From UBA1413 sp964650525 (GTDB lineage: Bacteria > Bacteroidota > Bacteroidia > Bacteroidales > Prolixibacteraceae): a stretch of 64,000 bases of DNA. Positions 38,598 through 46,800 of the stretch are shown here, in pieces. The position numbers and the translations under genes are program-made. Numbering within the stretch: the stretch's first letter is position 1; every line of letters starts with the position of its first letter. The stretch spans positions 1-64,000 of the forward strand of contig CAZYUA010000020.1 in the NCBI GenBank assembly GCA_964650525.1, in the 5' to 3' direction. The notes beneath the pieces were generated by a model that saw nothing but the letters and a program-made list of their open reading frames with translations, searched no databases and was not told the origin of the DNA.

Positions 38598-39692
38598 ATG
38601 AATGCATCTCTTTTCCGGTTCTTCTTTATCCTGTTCCTGGCATCCATTTTTTCAACGGTGGTTCAGGCCCAGCACGATGAGGCCACCGGCGAACTGGCAG
38701 ATACAACCCAATCGGCTGAATCGTTCGATGCAGGTAAATTTGTAGTGGAACATGTGACCGACTCACACGAATGGCATATCGTATCTTTCGGAAATACCCA
38801 CATCACCCTTCCTTTGCCCGTAATTCTGTACAGTAAAACAAGCGGGTTTCATGCTTTCTTCTCCTCGGCCTTCCATCACGGACACCCCTTCCGGGGTTTT
38901 ACCATCCCGGAAGAGGGAAAATTCAAAGGGAAAATTGTGGAAGTGGATGCCGGGGGTAACATAACCGGAAAACCCCTTGATTTCTCGATTACAAAGACTG
39001 TTGCCGGGGGACTGATTACCGCCGCACTGCTGATTCTCCTGATGGTAGCCGGAGCCAGAAAAGCCGCAAAAAACAAGGGAAAAGCCCCCTCCGGGCTCCT
39101 GAACCTTATCGAACCGGTGATCGTATTTGTCCGTGACGAAGTCGCCATCCCTGCCCTGGGAGAAAAAAAATTTGAACGCTTCCTCCCTTTCCTCTTGTCT
39201 CTGTTTTTCTTTATCCTTTTGGGAAACCTCTTCGGACTGATCCCTTTCTTCCCTTTCGGGTTCAACCTGACCGGCAATATTTCGGTAACGCTTGTCCTGG
39301 CAGTGTTTACCTTTCTGATGACAACCTTCAGCGGCAATAAGCACTACTGGAAAGAGATCATAAATCCGGATGTTCCCTGGTGGATGAAATACCCCATTCC
39401 CCTTATGCCGGTTGTTGAATTTGCCGGGCTATTCATTAAACCCGTTATCCTGATGGTCCGGTTGTTCGCTAACATGATGGCCGGCCATATGATCCTTACC
39501 GTCTTTGTAAGCCTGATTTTCATTTTCAGCAACCTGATGGGAAATGCAGCCGGATGGATTGTCAGTCCCGTTTCCGTGCTTTTTTCCGTATTTATACTCC
39601 TGCTCGATATCCTGGTCTCCTTTATACAGGCTTTTGTTTTTACCCTGTTATCTGCCCTGTATTTCGGAATGGCAACGGCTGAAACGCATTGA
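38598..39692 (+). CDS. atpB: ATP synthase F0 subunit a
   Basis: 364 residues, longer than the roughly 270 of E. coli because of a signal-peptide-like start (FFFILFLASIFSTVVQAQ) and an extra periplasmic N-terminal domain, as seen in other Bacteroidota. The proton-channel helix carries the essential Arg in VRLFANMMAGHM (about 289-300). First F0 gene of the cluster; its stop is 3 nt before a 22-codon micro-ORF. Confidence 0.96.
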   Translation: MNASLFRFFFILFLASIFSTVVQAQHDEATGELADTTQSAESFDAGKFVVEHVTDSHEWHIVSFGNTHITLPLPVILYSKTSGFHAFFSSAFHHGHPFRGFTIPEEGKFKGKIVEVDAGGNITGKPLDFSITKTVAGGLITAALLILLMVAGARKAAKNKGKAPSGLLNLIEPVIVFVRDEVAIPALGEKKFERFLPFLLSLFFFILLGNLFGLIPFFPFGFNLTGNISVTLVLAVFTFLMTTFSGNKHYWKEIINPDVPWWMKYPIPLMPVVEFAGLFIKPVILMVRLFANMMAGHMILTVFVSLIFIFSNLMGNAAGWIVSPVSVLFSVFILLLDILVSFIQAFVFTLLSALYFGMATAETH

Positions 39693-39695
39693 ACC

Positions 39696-39764
39696 ATGAG
39701 AAAAAACCCGGATTTAGCCATTTTACCAGGAGCGGTTTTTGTGTTTTTCCTGATGAGAAGATAA
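39696..39764 (+). CDS. Possible 22-residue membrane microprotein between atpB and atpE
   Basis: ATG at 39696, three nucleotides after the atpB stop; TAA at 39762-39764. The product starts MRKNPD, has a hydrophobic middle (LAILPGAVFVFFLM) and ends in two arginines: a single short membrane span with positive ends. Position suggests translation coupled to atpB. A 22-codon frame can arise by chance, and I have no conservation data. Confidence 0.35.
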   Translation: MRKNPDLAILPGAVFVFFLMRR

Positions 39765-39798
39765 TTACGAAGCATATTAACAACCAAAAATTATTATC

Positions 39799-40050
39799 AT
39801 GATCTATCTGTTTGTTCTTTTGGCTGAAGTTGCCCTGGGGCCTTTGGCTGCTGCTTTTGGAGCAGCAATTTCAACTTTTGGTGCCGGGATGGGAATCGGC
39901 CGGATCGGCGCCAGCGCTATGGAAGCCATTGCGCGGCAACCCGAATCCAGCGGAGATATCCGCTCCACCATGATTGTGGCTGCTGCCCTGATCGAGGGTG
40001 TCGCCTTTTTTGCTGTTATTACCTGTATCCTTGTAATTTTCCTCGGATAA
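39799..40050 (+). CDS. atpE: ATP synthase F0 subunit c
   Basis: 83 residues, two helices forming the rotor-ring hairpin. Helix 1 has GAAISTFGAGMGIGRIGASAM; the polar loop is RQPESSG; helix 2 carries the ion-binding Glu in ALIEGVAFFAVI. The Glu is followed by Gly-Val rather than the Ser of Na+-binding rings, and the helix-1 Gln of Na+ types is absent, so proton coupling is more likely. Confidence 0.97.
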   Translation: MIYLFVLLAEVALGPLAAAFGAAISTFGAGMGIGRIGASAMEAIARQPESSGDIRSTMIVAAALIEGVAFFAVITCILVIFLG

Positions 40051-40260
40051 TCGGTTGCCGGGAAAGAAAGCAGGCCCGGAACCCGTATAAAGAGCCGGCA
40101 AACCAGGCGCTCCCGAATGGTTCTTTCCGGACCTGTAAGAATGGCCGGAGTACGGCCGGGCCAGCTTCATCCTCCTGAAGTTCCGATTGTGTAACAACGT
40201 CCTGTCCGACAGAATGGGAAAACCAACGTTTCATTACAGAATGTAAAAAGGTAATCCAGT
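40051..40260 (+). other. Long spacer between atpE and atpF
   Basis: 210 nt inside an operon that is otherwise tightly packed. It contains the inverted repeat GGCCG/CGGCC (40143-40157) and an unconvincing 25-codon frame (40117-40194). Possibly an RNA processing or stability region that lets atpE be made in excess; inference only. Confidence 0.4.
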
Positions 40261-40755
40261 ATGGAATTAATATCACCCAACCCGGGCACCATTTTCTGGC
40301 TGCTGATCATCTTCGGAATCGTAGTTGCCATTTTGCGCCGTTTTGCCTGGAACCCGATCCTCAATGCCTTGAAAGAAAGAGAACTTTCAATCAGCGATGC
40401 CTTAAATTCAGCAGAATTTGCCCGTAAACGGCTGAATGAACTCAAATCCGAACAGGACGCCTTGCGCGTGACGGCTTTGCAGGAAAAAGACCAGATCCTC
40501 AGGGATGCCCGGGAAATCAAAGATAAAATCTTAGCGGAAGCACGGGAAAAAGCGAACGAGGAAAGCAAAAACATCCTGATCCAGATGCGGGAACAGATGG
40601 AAAATGAAAAAATCGCAGCACTTAACAGTGTAAGACAACAAATTGCTGATTTTTCCGTGCAGATCGCTGAAAAAATTCTGAAAGAAAAACTGGAAAGCAC
40701 TTCCCGTCAGGAACAACTCATTCAATCGCAACTGGAAGAATTTAAACTGAACTGA
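40261..40755 (+). CDS. atpF: ATP synthase F0 subunit b
   Basis: 164 residues. One N-terminal membrane span (GTIFWLLIIFGIVVAIL) and a long charged coiled coil forming the peripheral stalk. Starts with ATG 40261, ends 4 nt before atpH. Confidence 0.95.
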   Translation: MELISPNPGTIFWLLIIFGIVVAILRRFAWNPILNALKERELSISDALNSAEFARKRLNELKSEQDALRVTALQEKDQILRDAREIKDKILAEAREKANEESKNILIQMREQMENEKIAALNSVRQQIADFSVQIAEKILKEKLESTSRQEQLIQSQLEEFKLN

Positions 40756-40759
40756 CACG

Positions 40760-41302
40760 ATGGACAAAAGTAAAATCAACGTCCGGTATGCCAGGGCTCT
40801 CTTCCTGACAGGGAAAGAGCAAAATCAAATAGAAATTCTGTACGATGATGTGGTCAGAATTTCCAACCTCTGCCGGCATTCTGTTGATTTTACCAAACTT
40901 CTTGACAATCCCGTCATTAATGTTTCAAAGAAAAAAATCATCCTCCGGGAACTGCTTCAGTCACATGTTTGCGATCTTACCCTGCGATTTGTTTTGCTGG
41001 TAACAGATCACCAGAGAGAAGGAGAAATCCCGGGGATTTGCCGGAATTTCATCAGCCTGGTAAAAACAGACCGGGGAATTGTCTCGGCAACAGTTACTGC
41101 CGCCCGCGATCTTTCTGAAGACATGCTGTCAAAAATACGCCTGGAACTGGAACAAGAAACGGGCAAAATCGTGGAGTTGACCGGTAAAACAGAACCCGCT
41201 CTGATCGGGGGTATGATCGTCCGGATCGAAGACCTTCAGTACGACGGAAGCATCGCCGCCCAGCTGAAGAAAATAAAAGCCGAAATCGGAGGTGGCAGTT
41301 AG
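40760..41302 (+). CDS. atpH: ATP synthase F1 subunit delta
   Basis: 180 residues. Family features: N-terminal helical bundle (INVRYARALF) and C-terminal GGMIVRIEDLQYDGSIAAQL, which is the conserved OSCP/delta end. Links stator stalk to the F1 head. Followed by a 109-nt spacer before atpA. Confidence 0.95.
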   Translation: MDKSKINVRYARALFLTGKEQNQIEILYDDVVRISNLCRHSVDFTKLLDNPVINVSKKKIILRELLQSHVCDLTLRFVLLVTDHQREGEIPGICRNFISLVKTDRGIVSATVTAARDLSEDMLSKIRLELEQETGKIVELTGKTEPALIGGMIVRIEDLQYDGSIAAQLKKIKAEIGGGS

Positions 41303-41411
41303 GAAATATCTACCATTAACAACAACCATTTTCGGAATAAAGGAGAACGAATTAGCAGCCTGCATACCGGTTGCATAAACAGTATTAATGAACAAAAGTG
41401 AAAAATAAGCT

Positions 41412-42995
41412 ATGGCTGAAATAAAACCGGCGGAGGTATCACTCATCATAAAGCAACAGCTGGAAAAATTACATATTGAAGCTGAAAGAGACGAGGTGGG
41501 CACCGTGTTGCAGGTAGGTGACGGGATAGCCAGAATTCACGGGCTTGCGCGTGTGGAGTCCAATGAAATGATTGAATTTGAGGGAGGCGTAAAAGGCATT
41601 GTGCTGAACCTCGAAGAAGACAATGTGGGGGCGGTATTGCTGGGCCCTACTGAAATGGTGAGAGAAAACTTCACTGTGAAAAGGCTTCGGAAAATGGCTT
41701 CCATCCGGGTGGGGGTACACATGGCCGGCAGGGTTATCAACACCCTGGGGGAACCGATCGACGGGAAAGGCCCCATCAAAGGAGAGCTGTTCGAAATGCC
41801 ACTGGAACGAAGAGCCCCCGGGGTCATTTTCCGTCAACCGGTGAAACAACCCCTCCAGACCGGCATCAAAGCCATCGACGCCATGATCCCCATTGGCCGG
41901 GGGCAGCGGGAACTGATCATTGGCGACCGGCAAACCGGAAAGACAGCCATTGCCATCGATGCCATCATCAACCAAAGGGAAAACTGGGAAAACGGCAAAC
42001 CGGTATATTGCATTTATGTGGCAGTAGGACAAAAGGGATCGACCGTTGCCAACATAGCTGCAACCCTCGAAAAATACGGGGCTATGAACTATACCGTTAT
42101 CGTCATGGCAACCGCTTCAGAACCAGCAGCCCTCCAGTTTTATGCCCCTTTTGCAGGCACGGCCATCGGGGAATTTTTCAGGGACACCGGCCATGATGCG
42201 CTTATCATCTTTGATGACTTATCCAAACAGGCTGTCTCCTACCGTGAAGTTTCCCTGCTTCTCCGGCGGCCTCCGGGGCGCGAAGCTTATCCGGGAGATA
42301 TTTTTTACCTGCACTCCCGGTTGCTCGAAAGAGCAGCAAAAATTATTGAGTCGGACGAAATCGCCGCCCAAATGAACGATCTCCCCGAATGCCTCAGAGG
42401 AAAAACCAAAGGCGGAGGATCCCTGACTGCCCTTCCGATAATCGAAACCCAGGCCGGTGACGTTTCGGCTTATATCCCGACCAATGTCATCTCCATTACC
42501 GACGGACAGATTTTCCTTGAATCCAGCCTTTTCAACGCCGGCGTACGCCCCGCTATCAACGTGGGAATCTCTGTATCCCGCGTGGGTGGAACCGCCCAGG
42601 TGAAAGCTATGAAAAAAATCGCCGGAACCCTGAAACTTGACCAGGCCCAGTTCCGCGAACTGGAAGCTTTTGCCAAATTCGGATCTGACCTGGACCCTGC
42701 CACCCTCCGCGTTCTGGACAAAGGACGGAAAAACGTCGAAATCCTTAAACAGGGACAATACAGACCGGTAAGACTGGACCACATGATTGCCATCATCTAC
42801 TGCGGCACCCGGGAACTCCTGAAACAAGTCCCCATCGATAAAGTAAAAAGCTTTGAAGCCGAATTTATCGAATTACTCGAACTCAAATATAAGGAGGCCC
42901 TGAAGACGCTCATGGCAGGAAACCTCAACGGGGAGGTTGAAAGCATCCTGCAAAAGGCCGCAGCCGACGTGGCAGCCAAATATCAGCAGGGTTAA
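41412..42995 (+). CDS. atpA: ATP synthase F1 subunit alpha
   Basis: 527 residues, full length. Walker A GDRQTGKTA (about 172-180), beta-barrel N-terminal domain, and the alpha signature PAINVGISVSRVGG (about 378-391). Non-catalytic nucleotide-binding subunit of the F1 hexamer; its partner beta (atpD) is not in this window. Confidence 0.98.
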   Translation: MAEIKPAEVSLIIKQQLEKLHIEAERDEVGTVLQVGDGIARIHGLARVESNEMIEFEGGVKGIVLNLEEDNVGAVLLGPTEMVRENFTVKRLRKMASIRVGVHMAGRVINTLGEPIDGKGPIKGELFEMPLERRAPGVIFRQPVKQPLQTGIKAIDAMIPIGRGQRELIIGDRQTGKTAIAIDAIINQRENWENGKPVYCIYVAVGQKGSTVANIAATLEKYGAMNYTVIVMATASEPAALQFYAPFAGTAIGEFFRDTGHDALIIFDDLSKQAVSYREVSLLLRRPPGREAYPGDIFYLHSRLLERAAKIIESDEIAAQMNDLPECLRGKTKGGGSLTALPIIETQAGDVSAYIPTNVISITDGQIFLESSLFNAGVRPAINVGISVSRVGGTAQVKAMKKIAGTLKLDQAQFRELEAFAKFGSDLDPATLRVLDKGRKNVEILKQGQYRPVRLDHMIAIIYCGTRELLKQVPIDKVKSFEAEFIELLELKYKEALKTLMAGNLNGEVESILQKAAADVAAKYQQG

Positions 42996-43043
42996 CAGGG
43001 TAAACCCGGGACACCAGGCCCGTAATTCGTTCAAAATTCCGCT

Positions 43044-43922
43044 ATGGCAGGATTAAAAGAAATAAGGACCCGGATCGGGTCGGTAAAAACCACCCGGCAG
43101 GTAACCAGTGCCATGAAGCTTGTTTCTGCTGCCAAACTCAAAAAGGCCCAGGATGCAGTGATCGGCCTCAGGCCGTATGCCCGCAAATACCTCGAGATCT
43201 TCGACACCGTCTGTACCAGGATCAAAAACCTGCCTCCTTCTGAATTCCTCTCTGCCAGGGAACCCGGTAAAATTCTCTTTGTCCTGGTTACCTCAAACCG
43301 GGGTTTGTGCGGCAGCTTTAATTCAGCCATCACCGCCAAAGCTGTTGGACTGGCTCTTTCTGATTATGATAAACAACTGGATAGTAACCAGTTGCAGTTT
43401 CTGGTCATTGGGAAACAAGGGCAAAGACGGCTGAAGAATTACAATATGCCGGTAGCCGGAAACAGGAACGACCTCATGGACAAGCTCTCCTTTTCCGCTG
43501 CCGACAGGGTTGTCGGGGAAATTATGGACGATTTCCGTAACGGGGTATTCGACAGAGTGGAACTCTTCTACAACAACTTCATCAATGCCACTCAGTTCGC
43601 CCCGGTCCACGAGCAGTTTCTGCCGTTGGTGCTGCCCGCTGTGAACAACCGGGATGAAAAGGGCGACTTGCTGCTGGAACCATACGGACAGGAAATGCTT
43701 CCGCAACTGATACCTGCCAGACTCAAAATACAATTTTATAAAGCCTTACTGGTTTCACTGACCGCGGAACACGGAGCCCGGATGACCGCCATGCACCAGG
43801 CTACCGACAACGCCAATGAACTTCTTGAAGAACTGGTCCTGCAGTATAACAAGGCACGGCAAGCAGCCATCACCGGAGAAATCCTCGAAATTACCGGAGG
43901 CGCTGAAGCCCAATCCCATTAA
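43044..43922 (+). CDS. atpG: ATP synthase F1 subunit gamma
   Basis: 292 residues. N-terminal helix LKEIRTRIGSVKTTRQVTSAMKLV-type region, central SNRGLCGSFN and C-terminal AMHQATDNANELLEEL helix: the rotating central shaft. Last gene of the cluster; the usual atpD-atpC do not follow, and a metK leader starts about 130 nt later. Confidence 0.97.
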   Translation: MAGLKEIRTRIGSVKTTRQVTSAMKLVSAAKLKKAQDAVIGLRPYARKYLEIFDTVCTRIKNLPPSEFLSAREPGKILFVLVTSNRGLCGSFNSAITAKAVGLALSDYDKQLDSNQLQFLVIGKQGQRRLKNYNMPVAGNRNDLMDKLSFSAADRVVGEIMDDFRNGVFDRVELFYNNFINATQFAPVHEQFLPLVLPAVNNRDEKGDLLLEPYGQEMLPQLIPARLKIQFYKALLVSLTAEHGARMTAMHQATDNANELLEELVLQYNKARQAAITGEILEITGGAEAQSH

Positions 43923-44048
43923 CCCCTGAAGACCCCCGGGGAGATCCCCCTCTGCCTGAATGCCCCTATGGTTCTGCCTGCTGATACATGGCATCAGAAA
44001 CAACGGCTGAGAGAATCGGGCAAACAAATACAGAATGTACTTCGGCGC

Positions 44049-44078
44049 TTGTTTGTTTTTAAAAAGTGATTACTTTTG
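44049..44078 (+). promoter_or_regulatory. Promoter of metK
   Basis: TTG (44049-44051), a 19-nt spacer, then TACTTTTG (44071-44078). Both boxes fit the Bacteroidota TTTG-N19-21-TAnnTTTG pattern, and the next bases are CAC. The expected transcription start is about 44084-44087, at the edge of the riboswitch fold. Confidence 0.7.
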
Positions 44079-44087
44079 CACCTACTG

Positions 44088-44140
44088 CGTGGATAAATTT
44101 GTGATTGATTGCAACCACTAAAAATGCTAAAACAATCGGG
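44088..44140 (+). ncRNA. SAM-II-type riboswitch in the metK leader
   Basis: The leader has the parts of the SAM-II (metA-motif/SAM-alpha) pseudoknot: stem GTGG (44089-44092) with CCAC (44115-44118), a long A/U-rich loop ending ATTGCAA, then AAAAATGCTAAAA, a close match to the conserved UAAAnnnGCUAAA strand, and a second helix GATTG (44103-44107) with CAATC (44133-44137). It lies right after the promoter and before the SAM synthetase gene, the expected target. The related SAM-V class is an alternative. An 8-bp hairpin (44134-44152, two G-U pairs, then TTC) shares the CAATC strand and cannot form with the pseudoknot, so it may be the expression switch. Confidence 0.8.
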
Positions 44141-44189
44141 CTTCGCTTGATTTTCAATCAACCATCCTGTAGTAACCTATTGTTGAACC

Positions 44190-44207
44190 GTGCCGGACAA
44201 CCGGCAC
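44190..44207 (+). promoter_or_regulatory. Hairpin just upstream of the metK start
   Basis: GTGCCGG (44190-44196) and CCGGCAC (44201-44207) form a 7-bp stem with an ACAA tetraloop, 16 nt before the metK ATG. No T-run follows, so it is not an intrinsic terminator. It may affect ribosome access. Confidence 0.5.
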
Positions 44208-44223
44208 ACAAATATGATGTAGT

Positions 44224-45483
44224 ATGAGCTATTTATTTACAAGCGAATCTGTTTCTGAGGGGCACCCGGACAAAATTGCAGACCAGATTTCGGATGCATT
44301 GCTGGACCAGTTTCTGGCTTTTGACCCTGATTCCAAAGTGGCACTTGAGACCCTGGTTACCACCGGGCAGGTAGTTATTGCAGGAGAAGTAACTTCAAAT
44401 ACCTATGTGGATATCCAGGAGATTACCCGCCAGGTGATAAAAAAAGCCGGATATACCAAAGCAGAATACCGTTTCGACGGGGATTCCTGTGGCGTTTTGG
44501 TAGCCATTCACGAACAAAGCGGGGACATTAACCGCGGAGTGGAGAGAGAAAACAAAGAAGACCAGGGCGCCGGAGACCAGGGAATGATGTTTGGTTATGC
44601 CTGCAGGGATACCGATAACTACATGCCTCTGCCCCTGGAACTTTCACACCTGATCCTGATGGAACTGGCTGCCATCAGAAAAGAAACCAATAGCCCCATG
44701 CCCTATCTCCGTCCGGATTCCAAATCGCAGGTTACCATTGAATACGCCGAAAACCACCAACCACTGAAAGTACATACCATCGTGGTGTCTACCCAGCACG
44801 ATGAATTTGATGAAGACAAAGCCATGTTAACCCGGATACGCCAGGATGTAATCAATGTTCTGATTCCCCGGGTTATAGCTAAAGTACCTGAACGGGTCCG
44901 CTCCCTTTTCCAACCGGGTATTGAATATCATGTCAACCCGACTGGGAAATTTGTGATTGGCGGACCTCATGGAGATTCTGGCCTTACAGGACGCAAAATC
45001 ATCGTGGATACCTACGGAGGAAAAGGAGCTCACGGGGGAGGTGCCTTTTCCGGAAAAGACCCTTCAAAGGTTGACCGTTCAGCTGCCTATGCAGCCAGAC
45101 ACATGGCTAAAAATTTGGTCGCCGCCGGCGTAGCCGACGAAATCCTCATCCAGCTGGCTTATGCTATTGGCATCGCCAAACCGGTTGGCGTTTATGTCAA
45201 CACCTACGGCCGCCGGAATGTGGATCTCAGCGACAGCCAGATCGCCGACAAGGTAAAAGAACTTTTCGACCTCCGTCCCGCCCTGATAGAAGACCGGCTG
45301 AAACTGCGGAAACCCATTTACGCCGAAACAGCAACCTACGGACACATGGGAAGAATACCTGCTATGATTACAAAAAAATTCTCCCCCCCCTACCACAAGG
45401 ATAAAATCATGACCGTCGAACTGTTTACCTGGGAAAAACTGGATTATGTAGACCGCATCAAAGAAGCATTCCACCTTCCCTGA
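44224..45483 (+). CDS. metK: S-adenosylmethionine synthetase
   Basis: Makes SAM from methionine and ATP. 419 residues. Family motifs: FTSESVSEGHPDKIADQISDA (N-terminus), GAGDQGMMFGYA (about 117-128), GPHGDSGLTGRKIIVDTYGG and GGGAFSGKDPSKVDRSAAYAA. All catalytic loops are intact. It is preceded by a SAM-II-like riboswitch, so product feedback on expression is expected, and followed by a terminator. Confidence 0.98.
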   Translation: MSYLFTSESVSEGHPDKIADQISDALLDQFLAFDPDSKVALETLVTTGQVVIAGEVTSNTYVDIQEITRQVIKKAGYTKAEYRFDGDSCGVLVAIHEQSGDINRGVERENKEDQGAGDQGMMFGYACRDTDNYMPLPLELSHLILMELAAIRKETNSPMPYLRPDSKSQVTIEYAENHQPLKVHTIVVSTQHDEFDEDKAMLTRIRQDVINVLIPRVIAKVPERVRSLFQPGIEYHVNPTGKFVIGGPHGDSGLTGRKIIVDTYGGKGAHGGGAFSGKDPSKVDRSAAYAARHMAKNLVAAGVADEILIQLAYAIGIAKPVGVYVNTYGRRNVDLSDSQIADKVKELFDLRPALIEDRLKLRKPIYAETATYGHMGRIPAMITKKFSPPYHKDKIMTVELFTWEKLDYVDRIKEAFHLP

Positions 45484-45565
45484 TGGCCCGCCGCTTTTAA
45501 TTCCCGGTTTTCTCCCAAGGAACAGCAGGACGAATAATAAACAAAAACATGCCGGAACCCGGCAT

Positions 45566-45596
45566 AAGGAGTCTGATGCTTGCAGACTCCTTTTTT
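45566..45596 (+). terminator. Intrinsic terminator after metK
   Basis: Stem AAGGAGTCTG (45566-45575) with CAGACTCCTT (45583-45592) and a T-run through 45596. A separate hairpin, ATGCCGG/CCGGCAT (45549-45555 and 45559-45565), precedes it directly. Confidence 0.88.
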
Positions 45597-45673
45597 ATGC
45601 TTATTTTAGCCATATCATTGAATCAACTTTCTTTTTTATTCCGAATAATAATCTAATTAACTCTTCGCCGGTT

Positions 45674-46777
45674 ATGATTAAATTTTTGACAATTGCTGTT
45701 TTACCGCTTGCTAAGGCCCTGATTCTGGAGGCCATTCTCAAAAGTGAAAAAATCACTTGTCTTCTGGAGAATATTGACCTTCCCGAGGGAACCACGATCC
45801 AGCCGGTACGGGTGCAAATCAGCGAGGATGACCTGGAAAAAGCGCTTCCCCTGATGGAGGGTTTTCTGGGAAAACCCACCCCTCCCGTTCCTTCAGGTAA
45901 ACCGGAACGACAAATTCTTGTTCCCATTGATTTTTCAACCCACTCGATGAAGGCAGCCAGAGTTGCCTTTGAAATTGCCAGACAGTTGCAGGTCAAAATG
46001 GTTCTGTTTCATGCTTATCCCAACCCTATCGTCTATTCGGTACCCTTCAGCGATGTTTATGCGTTTGATTCAGGTCTGATGGTACATATGGAAAATGCGG
46101 AAAAACTGGCCCAGGATCATATGGAATCCTTTCTGAAAGAGCTGGTAAATCATTTTTCGAAAGAAGTGTGGAGCCAGGTGGAAACAGAGTACATCATCAA
46201 AGCCGGCGATGCCAGGGACGATATTTTGTTGTATGCCCAGACCAATCAGGTGTTGGTCATCGTAATGGGCACCCAGGGTAAAGCCGGAAACGACTTCGAT
46301 ATTATAGGAAGCGTTACCGCAGAGATTATCATATCGTCCAGGGTACCGGTTTTAGCCGTGCCGGCCGAAGTAGACGAAAATATTACAGCCAGATTCCATA
46401 AGGTTTTGTATGCTACCAATTTCGAAGAAAAAGATTTCGTGGCCATCGAAAAACTCATGAAAATCATCGAAACGTATCATGCCGAAATCCATATTGTTCA
46501 CGTAGGCCGGAGCGAGGAGCCCAATTGGGACCGAGCCAAACTGGAAGGGATGAAAGAAATCCTGCAATCGAAATATCCCGGAAAGGTCTTTCAGTGCAGG
46601 CTGATTATCGGAGATGATTTACTGGGCGAAATAGAAACCTATATCCTGGATAACCAAATCGACGTTTTGTCGCTGACGACCCGCAAAAGAAATCTCTTTT
46701 CCCGGATCCTCAATCCGAGTATTGCCCGTAAAATGCTGTTTCACACTAAAATACCTTTACTGGTATTCCATACCTGA
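45674..46777 (+). CDS. Tandem universal-stress-protein with N-terminal DUF2007-like domain
   Basis: 367 residues. Residues about 1-67 (KALILEAILKSEKITCLLEN ... RVQISEDDLEKALPLMEGF) resemble the small DUF2007 signalling domain. Then two Usp domains: about 78-230 (ILVPIDFSTHSMKAARVAFE; MGTQGKAG...GSVTAEII nucleotide-loop region) and about 240-366 (KVLYATNFEEKDFVAIEKL), the latter with a degenerate loop. Cytoplasmic, probably ATP-binding stress or signalling protein. It follows the metK terminator and stands alone. Confidence 0.87.
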   Translation: MIKFLTIAVLPLAKALILEAILKSEKITCLLENIDLPEGTTIQPVRVQISEDDLEKALPLMEGFLGKPTPPVPSGKPERQILVPIDFSTHSMKAARVAFEIARQLQVKMVLFHAYPNPIVYSVPFSDVYAFDSGLMVHMENAEKLAQDHMESFLKELVNHFSKEVWSQVETEYIIKAGDARDDILLYAQTNQVLVIVMGTQGKAGNDFDIIGSVTAEIIISSRVPVLAVPAEVDENITARFHKVLYATNFEEKDFVAIEKLMKIIETYHAEIHIVHVGRSEEPNWDRAKLEGMKEILQSKYPGKVFQCRLIIGDDLLGEIETYILDNQIDVLSLTTRKRNLFSRILNPSIARKMLFHTKIPLLVFHT

Positions 46778-46800
46778 CGGTACGTTCCGCCTCTCCGAAA

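Noticed and set aside
40117..40194. 25-codon frame between atpE and atpF
   Set aside because: Proline- and glycine-rich chance-like product, no coupling to atpF or atpE.
43936..43950. GGGGA/TCCCC hairpin after atpG as operon terminator
   Set aside because: Short stem with a 2-nt gap and no T-run.
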